Shown: piece after piece, positions 54,019 through 62,373 of the stretch | Layout: the number at the start of each line of letters is the position of its first letter | Position numbering within the stretch: position 1 is the stretch's first letter | Assembly: GCF_017592335.1 (NCBI RefSeq) | Contig: NZ_JACNMP010000003.1 | Location: forward strand, 124,001-188,000 | Source: Pseudaestuariivita rosea | GTDB lineage: Bacteria > Pseudomonadota > Alphaproteobacteria > Rhodobacterales > Rhodobacteraceae | Direction of reading: 5' to 3' | DNA length: 64,000 bases | Notes under the pieces: generated by a model | Told to the model about the DNA's origin: nothing | Databases searched by the model: none | The model's input: the letters and a program-made list of their open reading frames with translations, nothing else | Position numbers and translations under genes: made by a program

Positions 54019-55634
54019 CGCCCGCCCAACAACTGAACAGCCGTATCCTGTGAGATATAGCCAGTGACCGGCAGGTTGCGGTTGCGCTGAAAATCACGGA
54101 TGGCACGACGCGTTTTGTCGGTGAATTCCCCGTCAATACGCCCCGGATCAGTACCGTTGGCGGCCAGCGCCTGCTCGGCCAACAGTCTGGCGATCTGACC
54201 GCGGACGATATTGCGCTCCTCTTGCCAGGCGCGATCAACTTCGGCCTCATTGCGACTGCCCTGTTCCAATTCTGTGATCGCAGCCTGCGCCGCAGGAACA
54301 AACAGCCCATCAGGATAACGCCGCAGATAATCGCGGTAGGCATCAATCGTATTGCGCTCTTTCACCTCATCCCAGAATTCACGCTCGGCAACCTCGGCCG
54401 TGGCACGCTTTTCGGCCTCGTATTCTTCCAGTTGCTCTTTGGCCTCGTCCGAAAACAGACCGTCAGGATAGCGTTCAAGATAGGCGCGCAGGTCTTCCTC
54501 GTCCCCGCTGTCGCCTGTTTCCTGCCAGTAAGCGCGATCTTCACGTTCCTGTTCTTCCCTACGGACGCGGGCCTCTTCCTCAAGCACCGCAGCGCGGGCT
54601 CGGGCCTGTTCCCGCAAGGCGACGATCTGTGGGCGAGAGATAAATCCAGTATCTTCATACCCATTCTCGCGTTGCCAGGCGGTCAAAGCACCCCGCGTCC
54701 CGGGCCCGAAAATTCCATCGATGCCGCGGGTGTTGTACTCAAGCAGAGTCAAATCGCGCTGGATCTGACGGCGATCATCCCGCGAAAGTTCCAGATCGTC
54801 TTCAGTTTCACGCGCAGCGCGTTCGGGTTCATCCCGAAGTGCGATGATCTGACGGTTCGCGTCATCCGCATATTGCCCCCTGGGATAAGCCCGCAGATAC
54901 GCGCGATATCCATCCTGGGTATCCAGATCCTGGATCGCGCGCCAATATCCCTGCTCAACCGAACCTGTCGCATCACCATCGCTTTGCTCGGCACCAGAAA
55001 AATTACCGCTGCTGCCCAGAAACCCGCGGAAGGAAACACCACGCGGCGAAGTGACCGCCATGTCGCGATAGCTGCGCCCCTCAAGCAAAGTCTCAAGCAC
55101 CGAATTCAGCCCACGCATATCACCATCCGCAATGGCAATGCCTTGGGGTACATCTTCGATCCCTTGATACGCGCCCACCAACCCCGGCCCGGTCGGCGCA
55201 TCATCCGATGGCGACAGCATAAAGACAGCGCGTCCCGGATTGTCGGACATGACCCGCAGCAAAGGTGTAATGGGCAAAGCATCCCGGCCCAGACTGAAGG
55301 CCGATAGTTCATCCGCGGCAACACCCAAAAGATAGGGCCGATCATCACGCATCACGACATGACCGGCCAGCAAAACAAAGATACGATCAGGGCTGCCCTC
55401 GTTCACCTCGGTCAGCCATTCACCCGCCAGATTTTGCATCTGTTCCGCTGTCATATCGCGGCCATCAAAGACCTGAAAGCCGTCTTCCTGCAGTATCGCC
55501 ACGGTGTCCCGCACCCGCGAGGCGTCTGAAACGCGCGGCGCCTCGTCATAACTTCTGTTCCCAATCACCAGTGCAATATCTGACACCGCAGGGGTCGCTA
55601 TGACAGTTAACAGAAATGCATAAAACAGCTTCAT
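54015..55634 (-). CDS. Pseudo-caspase/peptidoglycan-binding exported protein
   Basis: A 539-residue exported protein (signal to about residue 18, AVS-DIA). Residues 19-150 look like a caspase p20 domain: ALVIGNRSYDEAPRVSDASR and LLAGH with the dyad His92. Where the nucleophile stretch DACR-x-NP should stand the sequence reads FMLSPSDDAP, so the cysteine is lost. Three helical repeats with RYPDG or AYPRG (about 245-285, 395-430, 445-485) alternate with two peptidoglycan-binding domains (about 325-375 and 490-537). The frame extends to 55715, but the ATG at 55634 starts the signal peptide. Probably a wall-anchored, non-catalytic protein. Confidence 0.78.
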   Translation of the reverse strand: MKLFYAFLLTVIATPAVSDIALVIGNRSYDEAPRVSDASRVRDTVAILQEDGFQVFDGRDMTAEQMQNLAGEWLTEVNEGSPDRIFVLLAGHVVMRDDRPYLLGVAADELSAFSLGRDALPITPLLRVMSDNPGRAVFMLSPSDDAPTGPGLVGAYQGIEDVPQGIAIADGDMRGLNSVLETLLEGRSYRDMAVTSPRGVSFRGFLGSSGNFSGAEQSDGDATGSVEQGYWRAIQDLDTQDGYRAYLRAYPRGQYADDANRQIIALRDEPERAARETEDDLELSRDDRRQIQRDLTLLEYNTRGIDGIFGPGTRGALTAWQRENGYEDTGFISRPQIVALREQARARAAVLEEEARVRREEQEREDRAYWQETGDSGDEEDLRAYLERYPDGLFSDEAKEQLEEYEAEKRATAEVAEREFWDEVKERNTIDAYRDYLRRYPDGLFVPAAQAAITELEQGSRNEAEVDRAWQEERNIVRGQIARLLAEQALAANGTDPGRIDGEFTDKTRRAIRDFQRNRNLPVTGYISQDTAVQLLGGR

Positions 55635-55647
55635 GGGAACTCCTAAC

Positions 55648-56868
55648 CTAGTCGTCGTAACTTCGCTGATCTTCGATGACGATGCCGTCCTTGGGCAATG
55701 TGCCCGTTGGCACAACCTTCACACGCCCGCGAAGTTTCAAGACATCCTGGACCGAGGCCGCATAGACCGCCGCATCACCCGTGGGGCTTTCGATATGAAC
55801 GGTCATCACATCTGTTTCACCGTCCCGCGTGGTAATGACGCGGGCGCGCGTGACCTCATCATGCTTTGCGACAAGGGCCGCGACCTGTTCCGGTCGCACG
55901 AACATACCCTTGATCTTGGTCGTCTGATCGGCCCGGCCCATCCAGCCCTTGATCCGCATATTCGTCCGGCCACAAGGGCTTTGCCTGGGCATCACCGCAC
56001 TCATATCGCCGGTCGCAAAGCGGATCAGCGGATAGTCAGGGTTCAGCGAGGTAACTACAACTTCGCCCACCTCGCCTTCAGCCACTGGATCACCCGTGCC
56101 GGGTGTAACGATTTCCACGATCACACCTTCGTCGACGATCATCCCCTCCATCGCCGGGCTTTCATAGGCGATATGACCCAGATCGGCGGTGGCGTAGCAC
56201 TGCAGGCAAGTGATCCCACGGTCGGCATAGAACTGACGCAGCGAGGGGAAAAGCGCCCCACCGCTGACGGCCGCTTTGGTGATGTTCAGCGACAACCCCA
56301 GTTCATCGGCCTTTTCCAGAATGACTTTTAGGTAATCAGGCGTCCCGGCATAAGCCGTCACCCCAATTGCCTGCGCCGCTTGCGCCTGCAATTCGGTTTG
56401 GCCCGTTCCGGCGGGCAAAACTGTGGCCCCCACCGCACGCGCGCCGTTTTCGAACATCATGCCCGCGGGCGTCAGATGATAACCGAAACAGTTTTGAATG
56501 ATATCACTTTCGCCGATCCCCGCCGCATGCAGAAAACGCCCGAAACGCCACCAGTCATGGCTAACCTGGCCAGGTTCATAAAGCGGCCCTGGCGACTGGA
56601 ATACATGGGCAAACCCCGTGACGGGATGCGTGGCAAACCCGCCCAGGGGTGCGGTTTTCTTCTGTTTCTCGCCCAATTCGGATTTGCGCAAAACCGGCAG
56701 TGCGGCCAGATCCTGTTTGCTTGTGATCTGGTCCACGTCAACACCAGCAAGACCGGAAAATCCAGCCAACCCTTTGGCCCGCGCAATTTGCTCTGGCAAA
56801 GCTTCTGCCAGCGCAGCCGCCCTTGCATCGTCGCTACGGGTTTCAAGTTCGTCGAAAAATGACGCCAT
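55648..56868 (-). CDS. PaaK-like adenylate-forming ligase
   Basis: A 406-residue relative of phenylacetate-CoA ligase. LPVLRKSEL, NCFGYHLTPAG, AVSGGALFPSLRQ, YPLIRFATGDMSAV and GRADQTTKIKGMFVRPEQV follow the PaaK order. The phosphate-binding SSGTTGKP motif is replaced by QSPGPLYEPG, which is seen in a subgroup tied to branched-chain-type ABC clusters. It is the last gene of that cluster and would activate the transported acid as a CoA thioester, if active. Substrate unknown. Confidence 0.82.
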   Translation of the reverse strand: MASFFDELETRSDDARAAALAEALPEQIARAKGLAGFSGLAGVDVDQITSKQDLAALPVLRKSELGEKQKKTAPLGGFATHPVTGFAHVFQSPGPLYEPGQVSHDWWRFGRFLHAAGIGESDIIQNCFGYHLTPAGMMFENGARAVGATVLPAGTGQTELQAQAAQAIGVTAYAGTPDYLKVILEKADELGLSLNITKAAVSGGALFPSLRQFYADRGITCLQCYATADLGHIAYESPAMEGMIVDEGVIVEIVTPGTGDPVAEGEVGEVVVTSLNPDYPLIRFATGDMSAVMPRQSPCGRTNMRIKGWMGRADQTTKIKGMFVRPEQVAALVAKHDEVTRARVITTRDGETDVMTVHIESPTGDAAVYAASVQDVLKLRGRVKVVPTGTLPKDGIVIEDQRSYDD

Positions 56869-56926
56869 TCCGGTCGCTCCTCTTGGTCAGATCAGGGCGC
56901 AAACCGGCCCGTTATTCAATAACAGC

Positions 56927-57751
56927 TTAGCTCAGCCAGCGTTTCCTGCGCCGATAGCTGCGGACATCACGATAGGATTTGCGGCCCTCTTCGCTCATAC
57001 CCAGATAGAATTCCTTCACGTCGGGATTTTCGCTTAGCTCTTTCGCGGGGCCGTCCATAACAACCCGCCCACTTTCCAGAATATAGCCGTAATGGGCATA
57101 ACGCAGGGCGACGTTAGTGTTCTGTTCTGCCAACAGAAAACTGACGCCCTCTTTTTCGTTCAGGTTCTTCACAATCGTAAAGATCTCTTCCACCAGTTGC
57201 GGGGCCAGACCCATCGAGGGTTCATCCAGCAAAATCGTCTCGGGCCGGCTCATCAAAGCACGCCCGATGGCGCACATCTGCTGTTCTCCACCCGAGGTAT
57301 AGCCCGCCTGCGATTTTCGCCGCTCTTTCAGCCGCGGAAAATAGCTATAGACCATCTCAAGATCGGCACTGACCGCAGCTGACCCGTCTTTACGCGTATA
57401 GGCGCCGGTCATCAGGTTTTCCTCAACCGTCAGATGTTCAAAGCAATGGCGCCCCTCCATCACTTGAATAACGCCGCGCTGCACAAGGTCCGAAGGCGAC
57501 AAATCCTGGATACGCTGTCCGCGATATTCAATCGTGCCTTTGGTCACCTCGCCCCGCTCAGAATGCAGCAGGTTCGAGATTGCCTTCAGCGTCGTTGTCT
57601 TGCCAGCACCGTTTCCGCCCAAAAGCGCAGTAATCCCGCCCTTGGGCACAGTCAGGCTAACGCCTTTCAACACAAGGATCACGTGATTATAGATCACCTC
57701 GATATTGTTGACCTCAAGCAGTGTCTCTTGCGTATGCCCGGCATCCAACAT
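56927..57751 (-). CDS. livF: ABC transporter ATP-binding protein, LivF-like
   Basis: A 274-residue ATPase of the branched-chain amino acid (HAAT) type. Walker A GGNGAGKTT, signature TSGGEQQMCAIGRAL, Walker B TILLDEPSMGL. Unlike typical LivF (about 235) it has a basic C-terminal tail (RSYRRRKRW). The ATG at 57751 has GGAG seven bases upstream and is preferred to the GTG at 57757. It is in one operon with livG, livH, livM and a binding protein. Confidence 0.9.
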   Translation of the reverse strand: MLDAGHTQETLLEVNNIEVIYNHVILVLKGVSLTVPKGGITALLGGNGAGKTTTLKAISNLLHSERGEVTKGTIEYRGQRIQDLSPSDLVQRGVIQVMEGRHCFEHLTVEENLMTGAYTRKDGSAAVSADLEMVYSYFPRLKERRKSQAGYTSGGEQQMCAIGRALMSRPETILLDEPSMGLAPQLVEEIFTIVKNLNEKEGVSFLLAEQNTNVALRYAHYGYILESGRVVMDGPAKELSENPDVKEFYLGMSEEGRKSYRDVRSYRRRKRWLS

Positions 57752-57791
57752 CTTCACACTCCATTAAGGTTAACGCGCGGCCTGCGACTTT

Positions 57792-57809
57792 ATTGTTCCG
57801 TAAATACTC
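57792..57809 (-). repeat. 18-bp intergenic motif, copy 2 of 3
   Basis: ATTGTTCCGTAAATACTC on the plus strand, in the gap between the binding-protein gene and livF, directly after a stem-loop on the minus-strand transcript. Confidence 0.65.
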
Positions 57810-57813
57810 AAAT

Positions 57814-57845
57814 CCCCCGGCCAGCCATCTGCGACCAGCCGGGGG
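57814..57845 (-). terminator. Stem-loop after the ABC binding-protein gene
   Basis: An 8-bp stem CCCCCGGC/GCCGGGGG with a 16-base loop, ten bases after the stop. It could act as a partial terminator or mRNA stabiliser, giving more binding protein than transporter. Confidence 0.6.
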
Positions 57846-57855
57846 AATAACGCGC

Positions 57856-59139
57856 TTAGTTACAGCGCATCTCAATGTTGTTCTCGGCTGCAAAGGCCTC
57901 GGAATCTTCCATGACCAGCGGCATGATCACCTCTTTGTCGGATGTAATCCAATCTGTCAGAATTTCCCACTCACCAGCCGAGGCATTCCACTGTTGCACC
58001 TTACCCTGACCAGAACCGCCATGGTTTTCACAGGACACACTGAATTCAGGTCCGAAATTTGGCATGCCCAATTCAGTCATGCGTTCTTCGGTCATCACCA
58101 ATGCTTCCATCCCGTCACGCATCTGGGCCGGCGTAATGTCCCCAACACCGTGAATTTCCTGCGCTGTCCGGGCAGCTTCGGCCGCCAGCATGGCTGCGTA
58201 TAGTCCACGGTTGTACAGCACTGTACCAATCTGATCGCCCGCACCCGCGGCCTTGCCGGTATCGACGACATACTGCTGGATGTCTTCGAAAATCGGGAAG
58301 TCATCGCCCACATTGTGCATGTTCAGCGCCTTATAGCCGTCTGCGTCGGCCCCGGCTGGCAGTACATCGTTTTCTGAACCCGACCACCAGACGCCGATGA
58401 AATTCTCCATCGGGAAGCCGATATTGGCCGCCTCTTGAATGGCAACCGGGTTCATAACGCCCCAACCCCACATCAGCACGTAATCCGGACGTTCACGACG
58501 GATACGCAGCCACTGCGATTTCTGTTCTTGCCCCGGATGATCCACGGCGATTTCCAGCAGTTCATAGCCGTGCTTGTTGCTCAGCTCGTTCAGGGTCCGG
58601 ATCGGCTCCTTGCCATAGGCCGAGTTATGATAGACCAGCGCAATTTTCTTACCGCTCAGATCACCACCGTTCTGATCCAGCAGATAGTTGATCGCAATGG
58701 ATGCCCCATCCCAATAGTTCGCGGGATAGTTAAAGACGTTGCTGAAGACCTTACCATTCGCGGCCGAGGTCCGGCCATAGCCCATCGTGTGCAGCGGAAT
58801 GCCATCGGCAGCGGTTTTGGGGATCAGCTGATAGGTGATGCCAGTCGACAGCGGCTGATAAACCAGGGCACCTTCGCCCTTGGTACGCTCGTAACACTCG
58901 GTGCCTTTTTCAGTGTTATAGGCGGTTTCACATTCGATCACGCGGGTCATCACACCGCCGATGCCGCCATCGCGTTCATTCAGCAATGTAAAGTAATCCG
59001 CGTAGCCATCAGCAAACGGAATACCGCCCGCCGCATAGGGCCCTGTCCGATAGGACAGCGACGGAAAGACCAAATCCGCCATAACAGGCCCCGCCGCCAT
59101 AACCGCTGCGACAGCCAGTGTTGCTAGTCTTTTTTTCAT
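57856..59139 (-). CDS. ABC transporter substrate-binding protein (HAAT type)
   Basis: A 427-residue periplasmic binding protein with a signal peptide (ends VMA-DLV). LVYHNSAYGKEPIRTLNEL and the QSQ-less MWGWGVMNPVAIQEAA fit the type I periplasmic fold of the LivJ group. The last residues, ENNIEMRCN, end in a cysteine, one of several that may form disulfides. Ligand unknown; clustering with two CoA ligases suggests an organic acid rather than an amino acid. Confidence 0.88.
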   Translation of the reverse strand: MKKRLATLAVAAVMAAGPVMADLVFPSLSYRTGPYAAGGIPFADGYADYFTLLNERDGGIGGVMTRVIECETAYNTEKGTECYERTKGEGALVYQPLSTGITYQLIPKTAADGIPLHTMGYGRTSAANGKVFSNVFNYPANYWDGASIAINYLLDQNGGDLSGKKIALVYHNSAYGKEPIRTLNELSNKHGYELLEIAVDHPGQEQKSQWLRIRRERPDYVLMWGWGVMNPVAIQEAANIGFPMENFIGVWWSGSENDVLPAGADADGYKALNMHNVGDDFPIFEDIQQYVVDTGKAAGAGDQIGTVLYNRGLYAAMLAAEAARTAQEIHGVGDITPAQMRDGMEALVMTEERMTELGMPNFGPEFSVSCENHGGSGQGKVQQWNASAGEWEILTDWITSDKEVIMPLVMEDSEAFAAENNIEMRCN

Positions 59140-59199
59140 CTCAGGTTCCTCCCTTAGATTTCTGATGATGCCGGGTTTGTCCCCGGTCTTATGCCGACC

Positions 59200-60366
59200 C
59201 TAATAGGGGAACGGCCAAAGTCGTAGTTTTTCTTTTGCCAGTTGCCACAGCCGCGCCAGGCCATGCGGCTCGACGATCAAAAACATAATGATCAAGGCGC
59301 CGACGATGACAAACTGGAAATGCTCAACAATCTCGGATGGCCAGCCGAACATCTCGGTTCCGATAACGCGCAGTGCAACGGGCAAGATCACGATAAAGGC
59401 CGCGCCCGCAAATGACCCAAAGATCGACCCAAGCCCGCCAATGATGATCATGAACAGAATTTCGAAAGATGTCTGGATGCCAAAAACATCCCCCGCTTCG
59501 GCCGTACCCGACACCACCGCAAAAAACAGCGCGCCTGCAATCCCAATGAAAAAGGATGACACAGCAAAGGCCGTCAATTTGGCTTTCAGGGGATTCACCC
59601 CAATGATTTCAGCTGCAATATCCATGTCGCGAATGGCCATCCAGCGGCGACCAATGCTGCCCCGCGTCAGATTGCGGGCCATCCAGGCACAGCCAAAAGC
59701 AAAGACCAGACAGACCATGTAAAGCGCCCAGGGTTGCGTTTCAGCCCCTGTCACCTGGACACCTGCCACAAACGTATCGGGTGCGGTGATCTGACCTGTG
59801 GCAGAAAAATTGTAGAACCATGATGCGCTGTTAAACAACCAAATCAGGAAGAACTGCGCGGCCAGCGTCGCCACGGCCAGATAAAACCCCTTGATCCGCA
59901 GCGATGGCAGGCCGAAAAACACGCCGACCAAGGCCGTGATAAAACCCGATAGCAGAATGCTGAGTAGAATGTTTATCTCGGGCAGTTGGAACCAAATCTG
60001 ATATTCCGCCCGTCCGCTGCACCAGAAAAACAGAATACGCGACCCATCACAAACCGCAGGATACCAGATATCCACACCGGTCATCAGCTTATAGCAACTA
60101 TAAGCCCCCACCGCCATAAACGCCCCGGTGCCCAAACTGACCTGACCGCAATACCCGGTCAGGATGTTCAGCCCGATGGCCGCGATCGAGAACACTAGGA
60201 ACGGCCCCAAAATCTGGCTGGCCCAATAGTCATCGACCATAAACGGCAGCAGTGCAAAGGCGACAAACAGAACAAAGTAATACCGATACCGGTCAAAGCT
60301 GATCGGAAAAGTCTGGCTGTCATCAACGTAAGAGGTCTTAAAATCCCCGGCTTCACGATAGAACAT
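59200..60366 (-). CDS. livM: ABC transporter permease, LivM-like
   Basis: A 388-residue inner membrane permease with about ten hydrophobic segments. NILTGYCGQVSLGTGAFMAVGAY, GLPSLRIKGFYLAVATLAAQF and GGLGSIFGSFAGA mark the LivM family. It pairs with LivH. Three bases separate it from livH. Confidence 0.92.
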   Translation of the reverse strand: MFYREAGDFKTSYVDDSQTFPISFDRYRYYFVLFVAFALLPFMVDDYWASQILGPFLVFSIAAIGLNILTGYCGQVSLGTGAFMAVGAYSCYKLMTGVDIWYPAVCDGSRILFFWCSGRAEYQIWFQLPEINILLSILLSGFITALVGVFFGLPSLRIKGFYLAVATLAAQFFLIWLFNSASWFYNFSATGQITAPDTFVAGVQVTGAETQPWALYMVCLVFAFGCAWMARNLTRGSIGRRWMAIRDMDIAAEIIGVNPLKAKLTAFAVSSFFIGIAGALFFAVVSGTAEAGDVFGIQTSFEILFMIIIGGLGSIFGSFAGAAFIVILPVALRVIGTEMFGWPSEIVEHFQFVIVGALIIMFLIVEPHGLARLWQLAKEKLRLWPFPY

Positions 60367-60369
60367 GGA

Positions 60370-61473
60370 TCACACCCTCTCAATAATCTTTTCGCCGAAC
60401 AGACCTTGCGGGCGGAAGATCAGGAAGATCAGGGCCAGCACATAGGCAAACCAGTTTTCCGTTGCACCGCCGATGATCGGGTTCATCAGGAAATCGAACA
60501 GCTTTTCGCCCACGCCAATGATCAACCCGCCGACAATGGCACCGGGGATTGAGGTAAAACCGCCCAGCATCAGAACCGGCAAGGCCTTCAGCGCGATCAG
60601 GCTGAGTGAAAACTGAACGCCCGAACTGGCCCCCCAAACCACGCCCGCAACCAAAGCGACAAAACCCGCAATGGACCACACCAGAATCCAGATGAAGTTC
60701 AGCGAAATGCCCACCGAAAGCGCTGCCTGATGGTCATCCGCCACAGCGCGCAGGGCGCGGCCCTGTTTTGAGTATTGGCTGAATAGCGTCAGTGCCGTCA
60801 CCAGAACTGCAGCAATAACGGCCGCGACAATATCCAATCGCGACAGAAAGAAGCCATAACCGAACCAACCTTCGGTGACACTCTCGACCCCTTCAGCGAT
60901 ACCTCGGGGTAAGCCAACATTAAGCGTCTTGACCTCGGCGCCCCACATCAATTCCCCGACACCTTCCAGCAGATAGGCCAGACCGATCGTCGCCATAAAC
61001 AGAATGATCGGTTCCTGATTGACCAGATGGCGGAAGATGAAACGCTGAACGGCCCAAGCCAGAGCTATCATCACAAAAACTGTGAAAATCAGCGCAAGGA
61101 CGATGTCGAAGTTATTAATAGGCCATATAAAGAAGTTTCCGATCCCACCCAATAACCATGATATCCAGCCAGCCCCTTCGGTATTGAAGTAGGCAATTGT
61201 CACATCAGGGTCGAGCATTTCCGGAATGGGGGTTCCAAGGTGATGAATCTTGGTGCCGAAAATCGCATTGATCAGATGGGCAAATGGCACCTGCCCCTCC
61301 ATGATCCCGACCAGAGTCAGTGCCGCAAACAGCGCCATGACCCCCTGCGCATAGTTGAAGATGCCCGAGGCCTTGTAGATCAGCACAAACCCCAAAGCGA
61401 CCAGCGCATATAGAACGCCCGCCATCAGGCCATTCAGCGCGACTTCCATACCAAAAAGCAACTGATCAGGCAT
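60370..61473 (-). CDS. livH: ABC transporter permease, LivH-like
   Basis: A 367-residue inner membrane permease. Its N-terminal GLMAGVLYALVALGFVLIYK and FNYAQG, and the C-terminal GGFTSIPGAIVGGLIIGVGE, are LivH signatures. It is longer than E. coli LivH (308) owing to an insertion at about 70-115, between the second and third membrane segments. Confidence 0.92.
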   Translation of the reverse strand: MPDQLLFGMEVALNGLMAGVLYALVALGFVLIYKASGIFNYAQGVMALFAALTLVGIMEGQVPFAHLINAIFGTKIHHLGTPIPEMLDPDVTIAYFNTEGAGWISWLLGGIGNFFIWPINNFDIVLALIFTVFVMIALAWAVQRFIFRHLVNQEPIILFMATIGLAYLLEGVGELMWGAEVKTLNVGLPRGIAEGVESVTEGWFGYGFFLSRLDIVAAVIAAVLVTALTLFSQYSKQGRALRAVADDHQAALSVGISLNFIWILVWSIAGFVALVAGVVWGASSGVQFSLSLIALKALPVLMLGGFTSIPGAIVGGLIIGVGEKLFDFLMNPIIGGATENWFAYVLALIFLIFRPQGLFGEKIIERV

Positions 61474-61505
61474 GATGTTCTCCTTTCCGGTTGGGCAAAT
61501 GGCGG

Positions 61506-62324
61506 TCAGTCATGAGACACCCCCAGATAGGCATCAATTACATCCTGGTTGCTGCGCACTTCGTCCGGGGTGCCGTCGCCGATCTTTTTGCCGTAATCCA
61601 TCACGACAACCCGATCTGACAGATCCATGACAACACCCATATCGTGTTCGATCAGCGCAATCGTCGTGCCGAATTCATCGTTTACATCCAGGATAAAGCG
61701 GCTCATGTCCTCTTTTTCTTCAACGTTCATGCCCGCCATCGGTTCATCCAGCAGCAGCAGCATGGGCTCAGCCGCCAGCGCCCGCGCCAGTTCGACGCGC
61801 TTTTTCAGGCCATAAGGCAAACGGCCGACGGGCGTCTTACGAATGTGCTGGATTTCCAGAAAATCGATAATCTTTTCAACACGCTCACGGTTGGCGGTTT
61901 CTTCTTTTTCCGCACCACCCCACCACATCACCTGTTGTAGCAGATTGCTTTTCATATGTGTCAAACGGCCAGTCATGACATTGTCCAGAACGCTCATGCC
62001 CTCAAACAAAGCGATGTTCTGAAACGTCCGCGCCACCCCCTGCTGCGCAACCTGATAGGGCTTCATGGGCTTGCGTTTTTCGCCCTTGAACCAAACCTCG
62101 CCCTCTTGCGGGTGGTAAAACCCGCTGATCACATTCAGCATCGACGACTTGCCCGCGCCATTCGGCCCGATAATCGCACGAATCTCACCTTCGCGAATGT
62201 CAAAGCTGATATCCTTGATGGCCACGACACCGCCGAAGCGCAGCGTGATATTCTTCATCTCCATCAACACGCCGCCGATCTGACGACCATCTTCCGTCAC
62301 ATAAGGCTCATAAGTGTCCTTCAT
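61506..62324 (-). CDS. livG: ABC transporter ATP-binding protein, LivG-like
   Basis: A 272-residue ATPase of the HAAT family. Walker A GPNGAGKSS, Walker B MLLLLDEPMAGM and a degenerate signature at RLPYGLKKRVELARAL, typical for LivG. The ATG immediately follows the right arm of a stem-loop that would cover its ribosome binding site. Confidence 0.92.
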   Translation of the reverse strand: MKDTYEPYVTEDGRQIGGVLMEMKNITLRFGGVVAIKDISFDIREGEIRAIIGPNGAGKSSMLNVISGFYHPQEGEVWFKGEKRKPMKPYQVAQQGVARTFQNIALFEGMSVLDNVMTGRLTHMKSNLLQQVMWWGGAEKEETANRERVEKIIDFLEIQHIRKTPVGRLPYGLKKRVELARALAAEPMLLLLDEPMAGMNVEEKEDMSRFILDVNDEFGTTIALIEHDMGVVMDLSDRVVVMDYGKKIGDGTPDEVRSNQDVIDAYLGVSHD

Positions 62325-62371
62325 GTGCGGGACCCCGTCTTTATTGTTCCCAAAATACTCAAATCCCGCAC
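62325..62371 (-). promoter_or_regulatory. Long-loop hairpin over the livG start
   Basis: GTGCGGGA (minus strand, 62371-62364) pairs perfectly with TCCCGCAC (62332-62325), which ends next to the livG ATG. The 31-base loop contains copy 3 of the 18-bp motif. Confidence 0.5.
62343..62360 (-). repeat. 18-bp intergenic motif, copy 3 of 3
   Basis: ATTGTTCCCAAAATACTC on the plus strand, in the gap between the acyl-CoA synthetase gene and livG. Confidence 0.65.
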
Positions 62372-62373
62372 CA

